Shown: positions 12,057 to 23,741 of the stretch, one piece after another
How the letters are laid out: each line of letters starts with the position of its first letter
Position numbering within the stretch: the stretch's first letter is position 1
NCBI RefSeq assembly: GCF_036884655.1
Contig: NC_088342.1
Location: 11,216,001 to 11,280,000 of the forward strand
Length of the DNA: 64,000 nucleotides
Origin: Musa acuminata AAA Group
Taxonomy: Eukaryota > Streptophyta > Magnoliopsida > Zingiberales > Musaceae
Direction of reading: 5' to 3'
Position numbers and translations under genes: made by a program
The notes under the pieces: generated by a model
The model's input: the letters and a program-made list of their open reading frames with translations, nothing else
What the model was told of the DNA's origin: nothing
The model's database searches: none

Positions 12057-14147
12057 GTTGAATCTCGTATTTTGATGATGAAACTAATTGATATATATTT
12101 ATGATTTGATCTGCGTTTTGAGTGACGTAGGATGCTTCGATCAGGATGAGATAATTAAAGCAAGAAAATCATGTTGTGCCGGAGGAACATGTCAGAAGAT
12201 TGGATGTCAGGCCGGTGGATCGGTCGAGGTATCGACAGAAGGCTTCGGGCCATGGACTCAAGCATCGGGCCAAGAAGAGCGGGTATTGTGCCAACGATAT
12301 CGGAGTTGCGGAGTCAACTGGCCGATTGGGCAATAGGCTGCAGGAGAGGATGATGCGCCAAAGAATCGGACGAAGCGTCGAGGGACCAATGACATGCCGG
12401 ACAACTTGGTTAATTGCTTAGGATTAATTATCTCGATCGAAGTTTTGTTTTACATGTGCAGGATTAACTACGATGGAAGTAAGACATGCAGTAGGAGTTG
12501 CGTCGGAATCAAGATAACAATCACGTTGGGAGTTCGAGAGTTCGACGGAAGTTCGGACGGTCGTTGGAGGTTCTGCGGGAACAAATCCGAGAAGTCCATT
12601 AGCTTGCCAAAGAAGCTCGTCGGAACTCGCCAAGTGGATCGTCGCAAGTCCAAGAGTTTGCCGGAAGTCCGCAGGAGCATCACCGAGGGTTCATCGGATA
12701 ATCGACGGAAGTTCGCCGGAAACTCACCGGAAGAAGCGATTGACGCACCGGAACAAGCTGCAGAAATTGTCTTAGGATTTATCGTAGTTAGCACAATGAT
12801 TAAGTTGAAAATGGGAGGTGATCCCATTATCTTAATCTTGGGGCAATTGGGCCCCTGAAAAACCCAAATTGGGCCGAATGGATCTACCCATTCGGACCCT
12901 GATTGCTGTGGGAGGTGCAACCGCCCAAGCCAGGAGGTGCAACCACCTGGGCTAAGTCTCCCAGGGAGACTGGGCGGTGCAACCGCCCCAGCCAGGAGGT
13001 GCAACCGCCTGGGCTCAGTCTCCAAGCGAGACTGGGCGGTGCAACCTCCCCTGACAAGAGGTGGCATCGCCTGAGCTCAGTCTTCGAGCTCTGCCAGGCG
13101 GTGCAACCGCCCCAGTCTGGAGGTGCAACTGCCTGAGCTCGGTCTTCGAGCTCTGGCAGAGAGGTGCAACCGCCCCTGACAGAGGTGGCACCACCTAGAG
13201 GCTCAGTCTTCGAGCTCTGCCAGGCGGTACAATCGCCCTAGTTAGGAGGTGCAACCGCCTGATCCCGGAATTCCGGGAATTGACAGTTTTGAGCTCCAAA
13301 TTTGAACTGGGTTGGGGCCTATAAATACCCCACCCATTCAGCACTGAAAGGCAGCTACTTACACTTGAAATCTTGATATCTTTCTATGATTCTTAGAGCT
13401 CAAAATTGTTGTAAAGACCAAAAGTTCTCCTCCCTCTGTTCTTCAAAGTTTTGAGTTGTAAAGAGAGGAGAGAAAATTTCTGTAAGGGTTGTCTCCTAAG
13501 CCCGTCAAAAGGAGTGAAACTGTAAAAGGGTGGTTGGCCTTCGCCTATTGAAGGAAGGCCTCTAGTTGACGTCGGTGACCTCGTCGGTGGAGGAAGCCAA
13601 AAGTGGAGTAGGTCAAGATTGACCGAACCACTCTAAATCTCGGTTTGCATTTACTCTGAGCATTTTATCTTTACTGCAAACCTCCTAAATAGCTATTGCC
13701 TTCTGCGCTTTTACGAACGAGTTTCTAAGTTCAGAGCTTTCCGAATCTGCGTTTAGACGTAAATCGGCTTTTTCGTATGATCATTACATTTCAGTTTACG
13801 TTTACGTTTTGATTTCAATCATAACTGCAAACTGCCTTCTGCGCATTTATAAAACATATCTCAAAGTTCAGTATCTTCAAAATTGACATTTAGACGTAAA
13901 CCGGTTTTATCGTACGAACGTCGCATTTCAGTTTGCGCTTGCATTCTGATTTTCATCATAAACTGCAAACTGCCTTTGTAGATTTACTTTAATATCATCT
14001 CGCTTAATCTTAAGTTAAAGTAATCTTAGAATCGGCTTTTACATCAAAATCGTTTTTTATCAAACGAACGCAGCTTTCGGTTTTAATCGCTGAAAAATTT
14101 CTGCTGCACTAATTCACCCCCCCCTCTTAGTGCTCTTGATCCTAACA
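12057..14147 (+). repeat. A2 5' LTR
   Basis: 2091 bp, TG...CA ends. Positions 12905-13265 hold about a dozen GGCGGTGCAACCGCC-like short palindromes alternating with 'gctcagtctccaagc' linkers. They lie just upstream of the TATA box TATAAATACCCC at about 13320, an arrangement that suggests a cis-regulatory cluster. Frames on both strands here (12394-13136) come from this GC-rich repeat and are not genes. Confidence 0.92.
13320..13331 (+). promoter_or_regulatory. TATA box of A2 5' LTR
   Basis: TATAAATACCCC sits directly after the palindrome cluster. Copies occur at the same place in the 3' LTR (about 19030) and, reversed, in A4 and A3 (ATTTATAGGC near 20600, 33328 and 47706). Transcription probably starts 25-35 bp downstream. 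Confidence 0.7.
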
Positions 14148-14161
14148 ATTGGTATCAGAGC
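14148..14161 (+). promoter_or_regulatory. A2 primer binding site (initiator tRNA-Met)
   Basis: ATTGGTATCAGAGC immediately follows the 5' LTR end CCTAACA. TGGTATCAGAGC is the standard complement to the 3' end of plant initiator tRNA-Met used by most Copia elements. It lies 37 bp upstream of the gag start codon. Confidence 0.88.
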
Positions 14162-14197
14162 GGGGTATTTCTCATTTCGGATTTACACCCGAGAGAA

Positions 14198-15148
14198 ATG
14201 GCTCTTCATGGCTTTCAAGAGGGCTTATCGGTTTTTCGTCCACTGTTGTTTAACGGATTGGACTACACTTATTGGAAAACTCGAATGAGAGTTTTCTTGA
14301 CTTCTATGAATTTGGATTTATGGAATATCGTTAAAAACGATTTTCAACTTCCCTCTAAACCGATGAACGAATGGTCGGATTTGGAGAAGAAGTATTTTTC
14401 TTTAAATGCAAAGGCTATGAATGCCTTATTTTGCGCTTTGGACAAAAATGAGTTCAATCGGATTTCTACGTGCGAAACGGCTTTTGACATTTGGCGAACA
14501 CTTGAAATCACGCACGAGGGAACTAGTAGAGTCAAAGACTCGAAAGTTAACATTTTATTGCATGATTTTGAGCTTTTTCGAATGCAACCAAGCGAGACTA
14601 TAGGCGACATGTACACCCGTTTCACGGATGTCGTCAATAGTTTAAGAGCTCTTGGAAAATGTTTTTCGGATTTTGAACTCGTAAACAAGATTTTGCGTTC
14701 TCTTTCTAAGAAGTGGGATCCAAAAGTAACTGCAATACAAGAAGCTAAAAACCTAAACAACTTACCACTTGAAGAACTAATTGGTTCGTTGATGATATAT
14801 GAAATGGTGCACAATGCACAAGATGAACAAAATCACCTTCCAAAGAACAGGAAGGATTTGGAACTCCGGACAAATGAATACCACTTGAGCGATGACTCAA
14901 GTGATGAGGACAATGATGAACTTGAACTTCGAACACTAAATCTTAATAAGGTTATTAAACAAAAATCTAAAATAAACAATAAACTTGAACGAAGGAAGAG
15001 GCCAAAGAAGAAGAACACAAAGTGGGATGAATCGAGCTCCTCCGAAGACGAGGAGAAAATCAACAAAGGCGAGGTGGCAAACTACGCCTTAACCACTTTC
15101 AATGATGAGGTAATCGAAATCCCCCTAATTTATTTTGAAATTACTTGA
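14198..15148 (+). CDS. A2 Gag, capsid part only (316 residues)
   Basis: Encodes a Copia Gag of the DUF4219/UBN2 (Retrotran_gag_2) type. Recognisable blocks are FNGLDYTYWKTRMRVFL (about residues 18-34), ETAFDIWRTLEITHEGTSR (about 93-111) and VTAIQEAKNLNNLPLEELIG near residues 177-196. An acidic-basic tail contains an SSSEDEE run. The start ATG lies 37 bp after the primer site, in GAGAGAAATGG. The frame ends at FEIT-stop, before any zinc knuckle. A1 shows that family gag once continued past this point, and a one-base difference at 'gaaattactt' produces the stop. A3 and A4 end identically. The frame is otherwise open, so a capsid-only protein could be made. Its role may be particle assembly, dominant interference or nothing. 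Confidence 0.85.
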   Translation: MALHGFQEGLSVFRPLLFNGLDYTYWKTRMRVFLTSMNLDLWNIVKNDFQLPSKPMNEWSDLEKKYFSLNAKAMNALFCALDKNEFNRISTCETAFDIWRTLEITHEGTSRVKDSKVNILLHDFELFRMQPSETIGDMYTRFTDVVNSLRALGKCFSDFELVNKILRSLSKKWDPKVTAIQEAKNLNNLPLEELIGSLMIYEMVHNAQDEQNHLPKNRKDLELRTNEYHLSDDSSDEDNDELELRTLNLNKVIKQKSKINNKLERRKRPKKKNTKWDESSSSEDEEKINKGEVANYALTTFNDEVIEIPLIYFEIT

Positions 15149-17766
15149 TGCTTTCATGATGTATTTTCTTTTTTAGAATTAATATTTTTTTAAAAAAAAT
15201 AATATTATGATCATGCTAGTAATTTCGAAAATGATAATATTGCATATTTTATGATAAACAAACAAAATGATTTTGATTGAAAATATGAAATCATGGTTAA
15301 GTAATAATGTGTGTCATGTTGATGTCCATTGTTATTTCTCGATTTTGAGTATATTAAATCATGTTTAATTTGAAGTTATGAGTATATATTTTTGAAATTA
15401 TGTATGATGATTCTTGATAATTATGGATTATCGATTTTCATGATAATAATAGTGGCTTTAAAAATTGATGCATGTTTTCATTTGACATAAATGAAAAGGC
15501 ATACTAACATGAAATCGATCACTTAAGATGAAACACTTAAAAAAGGGGAGAAATATATGAATTGATGCTATAAACACTATGCTATGATTATCCCATGCTT
15601 GCATCATCAAGAGATATATGAATTGATATGATTGCCATATTTGCAATGCTTATATGAATTGATGCTATGATTGCCAAATTTGCATTATGCCATGTTTGCA
15701 TCATGCGTTAAGATATCAAGAACTTGTATCGTAATTTTACGCATTGATATCTTACCATGTGATGAAATGCTACAATTGATGAACACTTGAAATGTAATCC
15801 TCTATCTTATTGATTTTTCAATAAATCTATGCTTGTCATATATGAATTTATTGAATGTAATTTTGAGGATGATTTCAGATTTGACAAATGCTTGATTCGT
15901 ATTTACGACATAAGATACACTTTAAATATGAATCATGCTTCAATCATGTTAAATGCTTCAATCATTTTCTATCTCTAGAGTTCTCGATTTTGATGAAATA
16001 CAAGTGATAAATTCATTTATGATATCTTGTAAATCACTTGAATTATGAATGAGTTTTTTATGATGTGTTAAAAGAATCACTTAAAAAGAAAATACTTTTC
16101 CCATCTTATCGAGATTAATGATTTCATGATATTGTGTGAATCTCGAAATTGATTTTGATGAAATAGTAATAACGTTATTCATGTTATGAATCTTAAAAAT
16201 GATAATATGCTTCATGTGATAATATGAATACATGAAACACTTATGATATGATTTTTATACAATTCCGTGTATTCATAAAATATTTATCTCATCATCCAAT
16301 AACTCTTCTTGATATTCCTTATGAGATGAAATGAAATAATGCATGAAATACAAATAAGGAGTTAATGATCATGCATAATAGGATGTAATGAATTCTGACA
16401 TTTAGATACCATCGTTTGAATATCTATGATCATGTTGCCAAAATGATATATCATGAATGCTTGAATATCATGTTTGATATGCTCATGATGATGATTGATT
16501 TTTCGATATCGTGCATAAAAAAAAATGAAATGTAATGTTAATCAATTTGTGCATTGAAACTATAATGATGCACAAATAAGAATGATTATTTACCTTTGTC
16601 ATGATTTAGAAATTGATGTAAAGGGTTTTTCCCTTCTTTTTGACAATGACAAAGGGGGAGATAGATTGCTAGCACAATTCAAGAAAAAAGGTAAAAAAAA
16701 AAATTACACTTCTCAAAAGAGAAGAAATTGCTATCTTGAACATCACCGATAATTGCTAGCTTGAAATGTCAAGAAAATGTAAAAACTTGTTTACCTTCTT
16801 GCACATCTAAAGAGAAGATGCAAATGTAACACTTGCCAAATTGTTTGCTTGCCTCATGTAAAACATTATCTCTTGCTAGTTTGGCATTTTGCTAGCTTGC
16901 ACTTTGCAAAGAAAGCAAAAATGACACTTCTCAAAAGAGAAGAAAGAGCTTGTTATCTTGAACATCACAAGCTTGTCAAACAAAAATTGCAAAAGTGCTA
17001 TATTGCCTATCTCAAGAAGCAAAACTTGCAACTTGCACATTGCAATAGGAAGCAAAAATCATAAGCTTACACAAGAAAGCTATCTTGCATTTGCTTTCGA
17101 AATTTTTGCTAGCTTGTATGTAGTAAAACTTGCATATCGTAAAATTTGCTAGCTTTTAGTATAAAGAGAAGCAAATAGTTGCTATCTCAAGAAAATTAAA
17201 CATGCTAAACTTACACCTTGCAATGGAAGCAAAATTGCAAGCTCAAACATTGCAAAGGAAGCAAAAATTTGCTAGCTTGCAACTTGCATATTTCAAGAAG
17301 CAAGAGTTGCCTTCTTGAACATCTCTAAATTGGTAGCTTGCATGTGCTATCTTGTATGCTGTAAAACCTGCATATCTAAAACTTGATAGCTCGAATGTTC
17401 TAAGCATGATGTAACACATTGCTAAATTTTCTGGCTTCAAAACTTCATGATGATAAAACTTGATATTATGTTTTTCATGCAATGAGTTGAACCAAAATCA
17501 CAAACACTTGATTATGGTACTTCTCCTTTTTGTTGATGACAAAGGGGGAGAAGTATGTTGATGACATGACATGTTATGCATAAGTTTATGCATAAGTTCA
17601 AGATGACGTGTTGCAAGTATTCATGATGAATATTGCAATGACTTGAATTCAGTTTGAATTCAAGATTCTATCAATATGGCATATTGATAGGGGGAGTTTG
17701 TTTAAACTCCGGGAGTTAAGGTTAACTCCGTCATCAAGTAGTTGTCATTATCAAAAAGGGGGAGAT
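15149..17766 (+). other. A2 non-coding spacer with repeated words and purine tracts
   Basis: AT-rich and without a credible gene. From about 16650 to 17440 it is built of imperfect 30-60-bp modules mixing AGAGAAGCAAA, GCTAGCTTGCA and ATCTTGAACATC. One module, ACACTTCTCAAAAGAGAAGA, occurs near 16705 and again near 16922. Three purine tracts are present: ATGACAAAGGGGGAGATAG near 16648, ATGACAAAGGGGGAGAAG near 17535 and the terminal AAAAAGGGGGAGAT ending at 17766. Related modules occur in A1 (about 4540-4740) and, reversed, in A4 (about 22010-22640) and A3 (about 43440-43900). Confidence 0.75.
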
Positions 17767-19864
17767 TGTTGAATCTCGTATTTTGATGATGAAACTACTT
17801 GATATATATTTATGATTTGATCTGCGTTTTGAGTGACGCAGGATGCTTTGATCAGGATGAGACAATTAAAGCAGGAAAATCATATTGTGCCGAAGGAACA
17901 TGTCAGAAGATTGGACGTCGGGCCGGTGGATCGGTCGACGTATCGACAGAAGGCTTCGGGCCATGGACTCAAGCATCGGGCCAAGAAGAGCGGGTATTGT
18001 GCCAAGGATATCGAAGTTGCGGAGTCAACTGGCCGATTGGGCAATAGGCTGCGGGAGAGGACGATGCGCCGAAGAATCGGACGAAGCGTCGAGGGACCAA
18101 TGACATGCCGGACAACTTGGTTAATTACTTAGGATTAATTATCTCGATCGAAGTTTTGGTTTACATGTGCAGGATTAACTACGATGGAAGTAAGACATGC
18201 AGTAGGAGTTACGCCGAATCAAGATAACGATCACGTTGGGAGTTCGAGAGTTCGACGGAAGTTCGGACGGTCGTTGGAGGTTCTACGGGAACAAATCCGA
18301 GAAGTCCATTAGCTTGCTAAAGAAGCTCGTCAGAACTCGCCAAGTGAATCGTCGCAAGTCCAGGAGTTTGCCGGAAGTTCGTAGGAGCATCACCGAGGGT
18401 TCATCGGATGATCGACGGAAGTTCGCCGGAAACTCGCTGGAAGAAGCGATTGACGCACCGGAACAAGCTGCAGAAATTGTCTTAGGATTTATCGTAGTTA
18501 GCACAATGATTAAGTTGAAAATGGGAGATGATCCCATTATCTTAATCTTGGGGCAATTGGGCCCCTGAAAAACCCAAATTGGGCCGAATGGATCTACCCA
18601 TTCGGACCCTGATTGCTGTGGGAGGTGCAACCGCCCAAGCCAGGAGGTGCAACCACCTGGGCTAAGTCTCCCAGGGAGACTGGGCGGTGCAACCGCCCCA
18701 GCCAGGAGGTGCAACCGCCTGGGCTCAGTCTCCAAGCGAGACTGGGCGGTGCAACCTCCCCTGACAAGAGGTGGCATCGCCTGAGCTCAGTCTTCGAGCT
18801 CTGCCAGGCGGTGCAACCGCCCCAGTCTGGAGGTGCAACTGCCTGAGCTCGGTCTTCGAGCTCTGGCAGAGAGGTGCAACCGCCCCTGACAGAGGTGGCA
18901 CCACCTAGAGGCTCAGTCTTCGAGCTCTGCCAGGCGGTGCAATCGCCCTAGTTAGGAGGTGCAACCGCCTGATCCCGGAATTCCGGGAATTGACAGTTTT
19001 GAGCTCCAAATTTGAACTGGGTTGGGGCCTATAAATACCCCACCCATTCAGCACTGAAAGGCAGCTACTTACACTTGAAATCTTGATATCTTTCTATGAT
19101 TCTTAGAGCTCAAAATTGTTGTAAAGACCAAAAGTTCTCCTCCCTCTGTTCTTCAAAGTTTTGAGTTGTAAAGAGAGGAGAGAAAATTTCTGTAAGGGTT
19201 GTCTCCTAAGCCCGTCAAAAGGAGTGAAACTGTAAAAGGGTGGTTGGCCTTCGCCTATTGAAGGAAGGCCTCTAGTTGACGTCGGTGACCTCGTCGGTGG
19301 AGGAAGCCAAAAGTGGAGTAGGTCAAGATTGACCGAACCACTCTAAATCTCGGTTTGCATTTACTTTGAGCATTTTATCTTTACTGCAAACCTCCTAAAT
19401 AGCTACTGCCTTTTGCGCTTTTATGAACGAGTTTCTAAGTTCAAAGCTTTCCGAATCTGCGTTTAGACGTAAATCGGCTTTTTCGTACGATCATTACATT
19501 TTAGTTTACGTTTACGTTTTGATTTCAATCATAACTGCAAACTGCCTTCTGCGCATTTATAAAACATATCTCAAAGTTCAGTATCTTCAAAATTGACATT
19601 TAGACGTAAACCGGTTTTATCGTACGAACGTCGCATTTCAGTTTGCGCTTGCATTCTGATTTTCATCATAAACTGTAAACTGCCTTTGTAGATTTACTTT
19701 AACGTCATCTCGCTTAATCTTAAGTTAAAGTAATCTTAGAATCGGCTTTTACATCGAAATCGTTTTTTATCAAACGAACGCAGCTTTCGGTTTTAATCGC
19801 TGAAAAATTTCCGCTGCACTAATTCACCCCCCCCCCCCACCTCTTAGTGCTCTTGATCCTAACA
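17767..19864 (+). repeat. A2 3' LTR
   Basis: 2098 bp. It differs from the 5' LTR by scattered substitutions (for example in the first 150 bp) and a longer C run near 19831. The palindrome cluster is at 18615-18975 and TATAAATACCCC near 19030. Divergence is light, so the insertion is of middle age relative to its neighbours. Confidence 0.92.
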
Positions 19865-20102
19865 CCTTATCCATTTAATATCCCAGAGATCATATACTAG
19901 GTATGGTGCTATCAGGCTCATACGATTTCTCGTTGAGTCTCGCTCTAATTGGATTCTCTCCGACAACTCTTTCTCTCTCAATCGGAATAACCTTAGTGTA
20001 AGGATCTGTTTAAGAACATACAGGATATTCCTCTTATGATACCGAGAGTGGATGATCCTCTATCGATACTCAATAACCCATGTCTCAAGTCTAAGGACCT
20101 GA

Positions 20103-21721
20103 TGTTGGGATCGGGGTTGACACTAAAAGAGGGGGGGGGTGAATTAGTGCAATGGATAAAAATATCGGTTTCGAAAAATCTTTTCGTATGTTGAAAATTG
20201 AACTCGGAAATGCTTAACTTTGAAGGTGAAGTAAGAGCGTAAAGATAGCTTGAAGGCAATAAACAATTAAAGAGGTTTGCAGTAAAGATAAATTGCTCAA
20301 AGAAATGCAAACCATATTTTTAGAGTGGTTCGGTCAACATCCACTTTCGGCTTCCTCCTCCGATGAGATCACCGGCGTCCACTAGAGGCATTTCTTCAAT
20401 AGACGAAGGCCAATCACCTTTTACACCCCTCTTCTTCTTTTACCGGGTTTAGGAGATAACCCTTACAAGCACTCACTCTCCTCTCTAAACAGAAATCTCA
20501 GTTTAAGCTAGAGGAGGGAATATACTTATGATCGCAGTAGCGTTTTCTCTCTTTTAATCTCTCTGTGCTTGTGTGCTTTAACCAGGGATGAGAGGGGCAT
20601 TTATAGGCTTCAAGTTGATTCAAACTTAGAGCCTAAAACTTTCCCATCTCGGGTTCCCCGAGCACGGGTGGTACCACCGCCTAGTGTCAGTCTGACTGAC
20701 ACTACCCTAGGCGATACCACCGCCCAAGTTTGGTGGTACCACCGCCCAGGTTTGGTGGTACCATCGCCTAGGGGCCAGTACTGGGTAGTATCACTGCTTG
20801 GCACCCTGCCAGGGGTGGTACAACTACCCAAACTAGTGGTATCACCATCTGACATAGTCTCGAAGACTGTGCCATGACGGTAAGACTTCTTGGGGCACTG
20901 TTTGGGCTTCTTATTGGGCCCAACACAATTCTTACATAGGCATAGCTGGCCCCTAATTAAGTTGGCCCAAATCCAAGCCCAATTATATGCTAACTATGAA
21001 ATTCTAAGACATTTGCTAAGCTAAACAAGTCCCTATGTCTATTTTTCCGATGAGCTTCCGGCAATATTCCGGCGAACTTCCGATAATCTCTTGGCAATGT
21101 TTCAGCGGACTCCCGGCAAGCTCCTGGACTTCACGATGATCTTCTTGGCGAGTTTCAATGAACTTCTCTGGCAAGCTTTGAGACTTCTCGACTGGTTCCT
21201 CCAGAACTTCCGATGAACGTTCGGACTTCCGACGAACTCTCGAACTCCCAACGTAATCGCATCTTTGACTCTGGGACTTCATTTGGCTTCATGCCTTGCT
21301 ATCATTATTAATCCTGCACATGTAAAAACATACTTCGATTTAAACAATTAATACTAAGTATTAATCAAGTTGTCCGGCATGTCATTGGTCCCTCGACGTT
21401 TCGTTCGATTCTTTGGCGCATCATCCTCTCTTGCGGCCTATTGCCCAATTGGCCAGTTGACTCTGCAACTCCGATATCCTTGGCGCAATATCCGCTCTTT
21501 TTGGCCCGATGCCTGAATCCACGACCCGAAGCCTTCTGTCGATATGTCGACCGATCCACCGGTCTGATGTCCAATCTTCTGACATATTTTCCTCCAGCAC
21601 AACTTGATTCTTCCTGCTTTAATTGTCTTATCTTGATCGAAGCATCCTGCTTCACTCAAAACACAGATTAAAACATAAACATTTATCGATTGGTTTCATC
21701 ATCAAAATTCAAGATTCAATA
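20103..21721 (-). repeat. A4 3' LTR
   Basis: 1619 bp reading reverse, from TGTTGGGATC at the left to AGATTCAATA at the right (CA decayed to TA on the coding strand). Positions 20660-20870 carry palindromes of the GGTGGTACCACC type, a perfect 12-bp palindrome. The reversed TATA box ATTTATAGGC lies near 20600. Confidence 0.85.
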
Positions 21722-23741
21722 ATCTCCCCCCTTTTTGATGATGACAATCAATCGACGATGGAGTTAACCTTAACTCCCAGAGTTTAAACAAACTTCCCCT
21801 ATCAATATGCCATATTGATAGAAACTCTTGGATTCAAAAATTCAAGTAATCATGATCAAATCATGCATGACATTAACATACTTATCCCCTTTTGTCATCA
21901 TAAAAAAGAAGAAGTCCAACTATTCATGTGTTTGGAATATAAGTTCAATACATTGCATAATTAACATAATCTCCAGTTTTATTATAATGTAATTTATAGT
22001 TAGAAAATTTAGCAAGTGTTATATCATGCTTAGAACATTCAAGCTATCAAGTTTTAGATATGCAAGTTTTACAACATACAAGCTAGCAAATTTAAAGATG
22101 TGCAAATTGACATATTTACTTTTCTTTGCGATGTGCAAGATAGCATTTCTTTATAATGTTCAAAAATAGCAAGTTCTACATCATGCTAGCTAGCAAATTA
22201 GAGATGTTCAAGAAAGCAACTCTTGTTTATTGAAATATGCAAGTTGCAAGCTAGCAAATTTTTGCTTCCTTTGCAATGTTTGAGCTAGCAATTTTGCTTC
22301 TGTTACAAAGTGCAAGTTAGCATGTTTTGCATCTTGAGATAGGCAAGATAGCACTTTTGGTATATAAATTTATAGTATGCAAGCTATCAAATTTTTCACA
22401 TAAAAAATTTAGCAAAATTTTACATCTTTTGAGATGTGCAAGATGGACTATTTTGCCTCTTTTTGAAATGTGTAACTCGGCAAACATTGCTTCTCTTGAG
22501 ATTTGCAAGATAGCACTTCTTGCTTCCTTTTTGAGATTAGCAAGCTAGCAAGTTTGCCTCTTTTCGAATTGTGCAAGCTAGCAAATTTGCTTTCTAGCAA
22601 GTTTTGCTCCTCCTTTATCATTGTCAAAAAGAAGGGAAGACCCTTTACATCAATTTTCAAATTATGACAAAGGTAAGATAACAAAGATGAAAAAAAATTA
22701 AGATGTGAATATCAAAATAATTTTTCATGATGAATATTTTATCATTGCATGCATCATTATCATAAGTGTTTCATGCATTCATATCATCACATGAAGAATA
22801 TTAAAAAGAAAATAATTGGGTGATGAGATAAATATTTCATGAATTGCATAAAAAATCATATCATGAAAGATTAGTACATGTGAATACCAAAAGGCATGAT
22901 TTCTTTTTGAAAAACCTCCTCATAAATAATAAAAAAAAATCTTAGGAGATCGATTAATGAAAAATCTTGATTCATAATAAATCTTAATTTCTAAATATCA
23001 CGAAATCAAGATTATGATTTGGATAAAAAATTATTCAAATTTAAATCATCAAAATCATTTTCAAAATCATTTTTAAGAGATTCACAAAAATGATACAAAT
23101 AGATTCATTAATCTTCTTTTTGGAAAAATCGATAAAATAGAGAAATTTTTCTAAGAGAAAGCTTTCCTCTTTTTAGTTTGTTTCATACAAGCATGCCTTT
23201 GTCCTTTTTATGCCAAAATATATATATCATCAATAGTTTAGGATTGAAAAATAAATTTCATTATAAAAACCATCATGATCAATAAACCATAAAGTACTTG
23301 AAAATCATCATGCATAATTTTGAAATTTATTAAGCATGATCATTATGCATGATATCAAAACATGGTTTTAAAATATTTAATATTTTCATTACATAATTAC
23401 ATCATTATGCATCATCGAAATTGATTTCATAAAGCATTTTTCTTTTTAGGTGAATCAACATTTCATGCTTAGTTTTCCATACAAAAGCCATGCATCATCA
23501 TTAAGCATGATATCAAACTTCTTAATATTTTCATCAGGCATGGTTTCACTCAAATTCGAAAATCATCAAAATACACATTATTTATTCTTGAAAAAACATA
23601 CATATGATCATTATTAGATTTAAATCTAACATTTTATTCCATTATAAAATATGTAATTTCTGTTATCATTTTCAAAACTACTAGCATGATCATTATAAAA
23701 TAATTATTTTAAATAAAAAAATAAATGCATCATGAAAAGCA
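21722..23741 (-). other. A4 non-coding spacer
   Basis: AT-rich. Positions 22010-22640 repeat words such as GCAAGCTAGCAAATTT and TTTTGCTTCCTTTG, the reverse of the A2 spacer modules. Three pyrimidine tracts, which are purine on the coding strand, occur at 21722, near 21887 (ATCCCCTTTTGTCATC) and near 22610 (CTCCTCCTTTATCATTG). No gene is seen. Confidence 0.65.

Larger units (their letters stand above)
12057..19864 (+). mobile_element. A2: complete gag-only non-autonomous Copia element
   Basis: A full LTR element of 7808 bp with a perfect target duplication CCTTA (12052-12056 and 19865-19869). The LTRs are 12057-14147 and 17767-19864, begin TGTTGAATCTCGT and end GATCCTAACA. The primer site ATTGGTATCAGAGC (initiator tRNA-Met) follows at 14148 and the purine tract AAAAAGGGGGAGAT ends at 17766. 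The only reading frame of note is gag (14198-15148). The remaining 2.6 kb is AT-rich spacer with no protease, integrase, reverse transcriptase or RNase H. Movement must therefore have used enzymes supplied in trans, probably by a related Sirevirus. Confidence 0.93.

Noticed and set aside
12394..13136. Frames on both strands in the A2 LTR, repeated at 18236-18846
   Set aside because: They recur only because the LTR is duplicated and arise from the palindrome-rich segment.
12905..13265. Regular short repeats with spacers, CRISPR-like at first glance
   Set aside because: The repeats are imperfect and palindromic, lie in an LTR upstream of a TATA box, and the genome is a plant.
14148..14161. Possible tRNA gene fragment
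   Set aside because: The match is only the primer binding site complementary to tRNA-Met. No tRNA cloverleaf was seen anywhere in the window.
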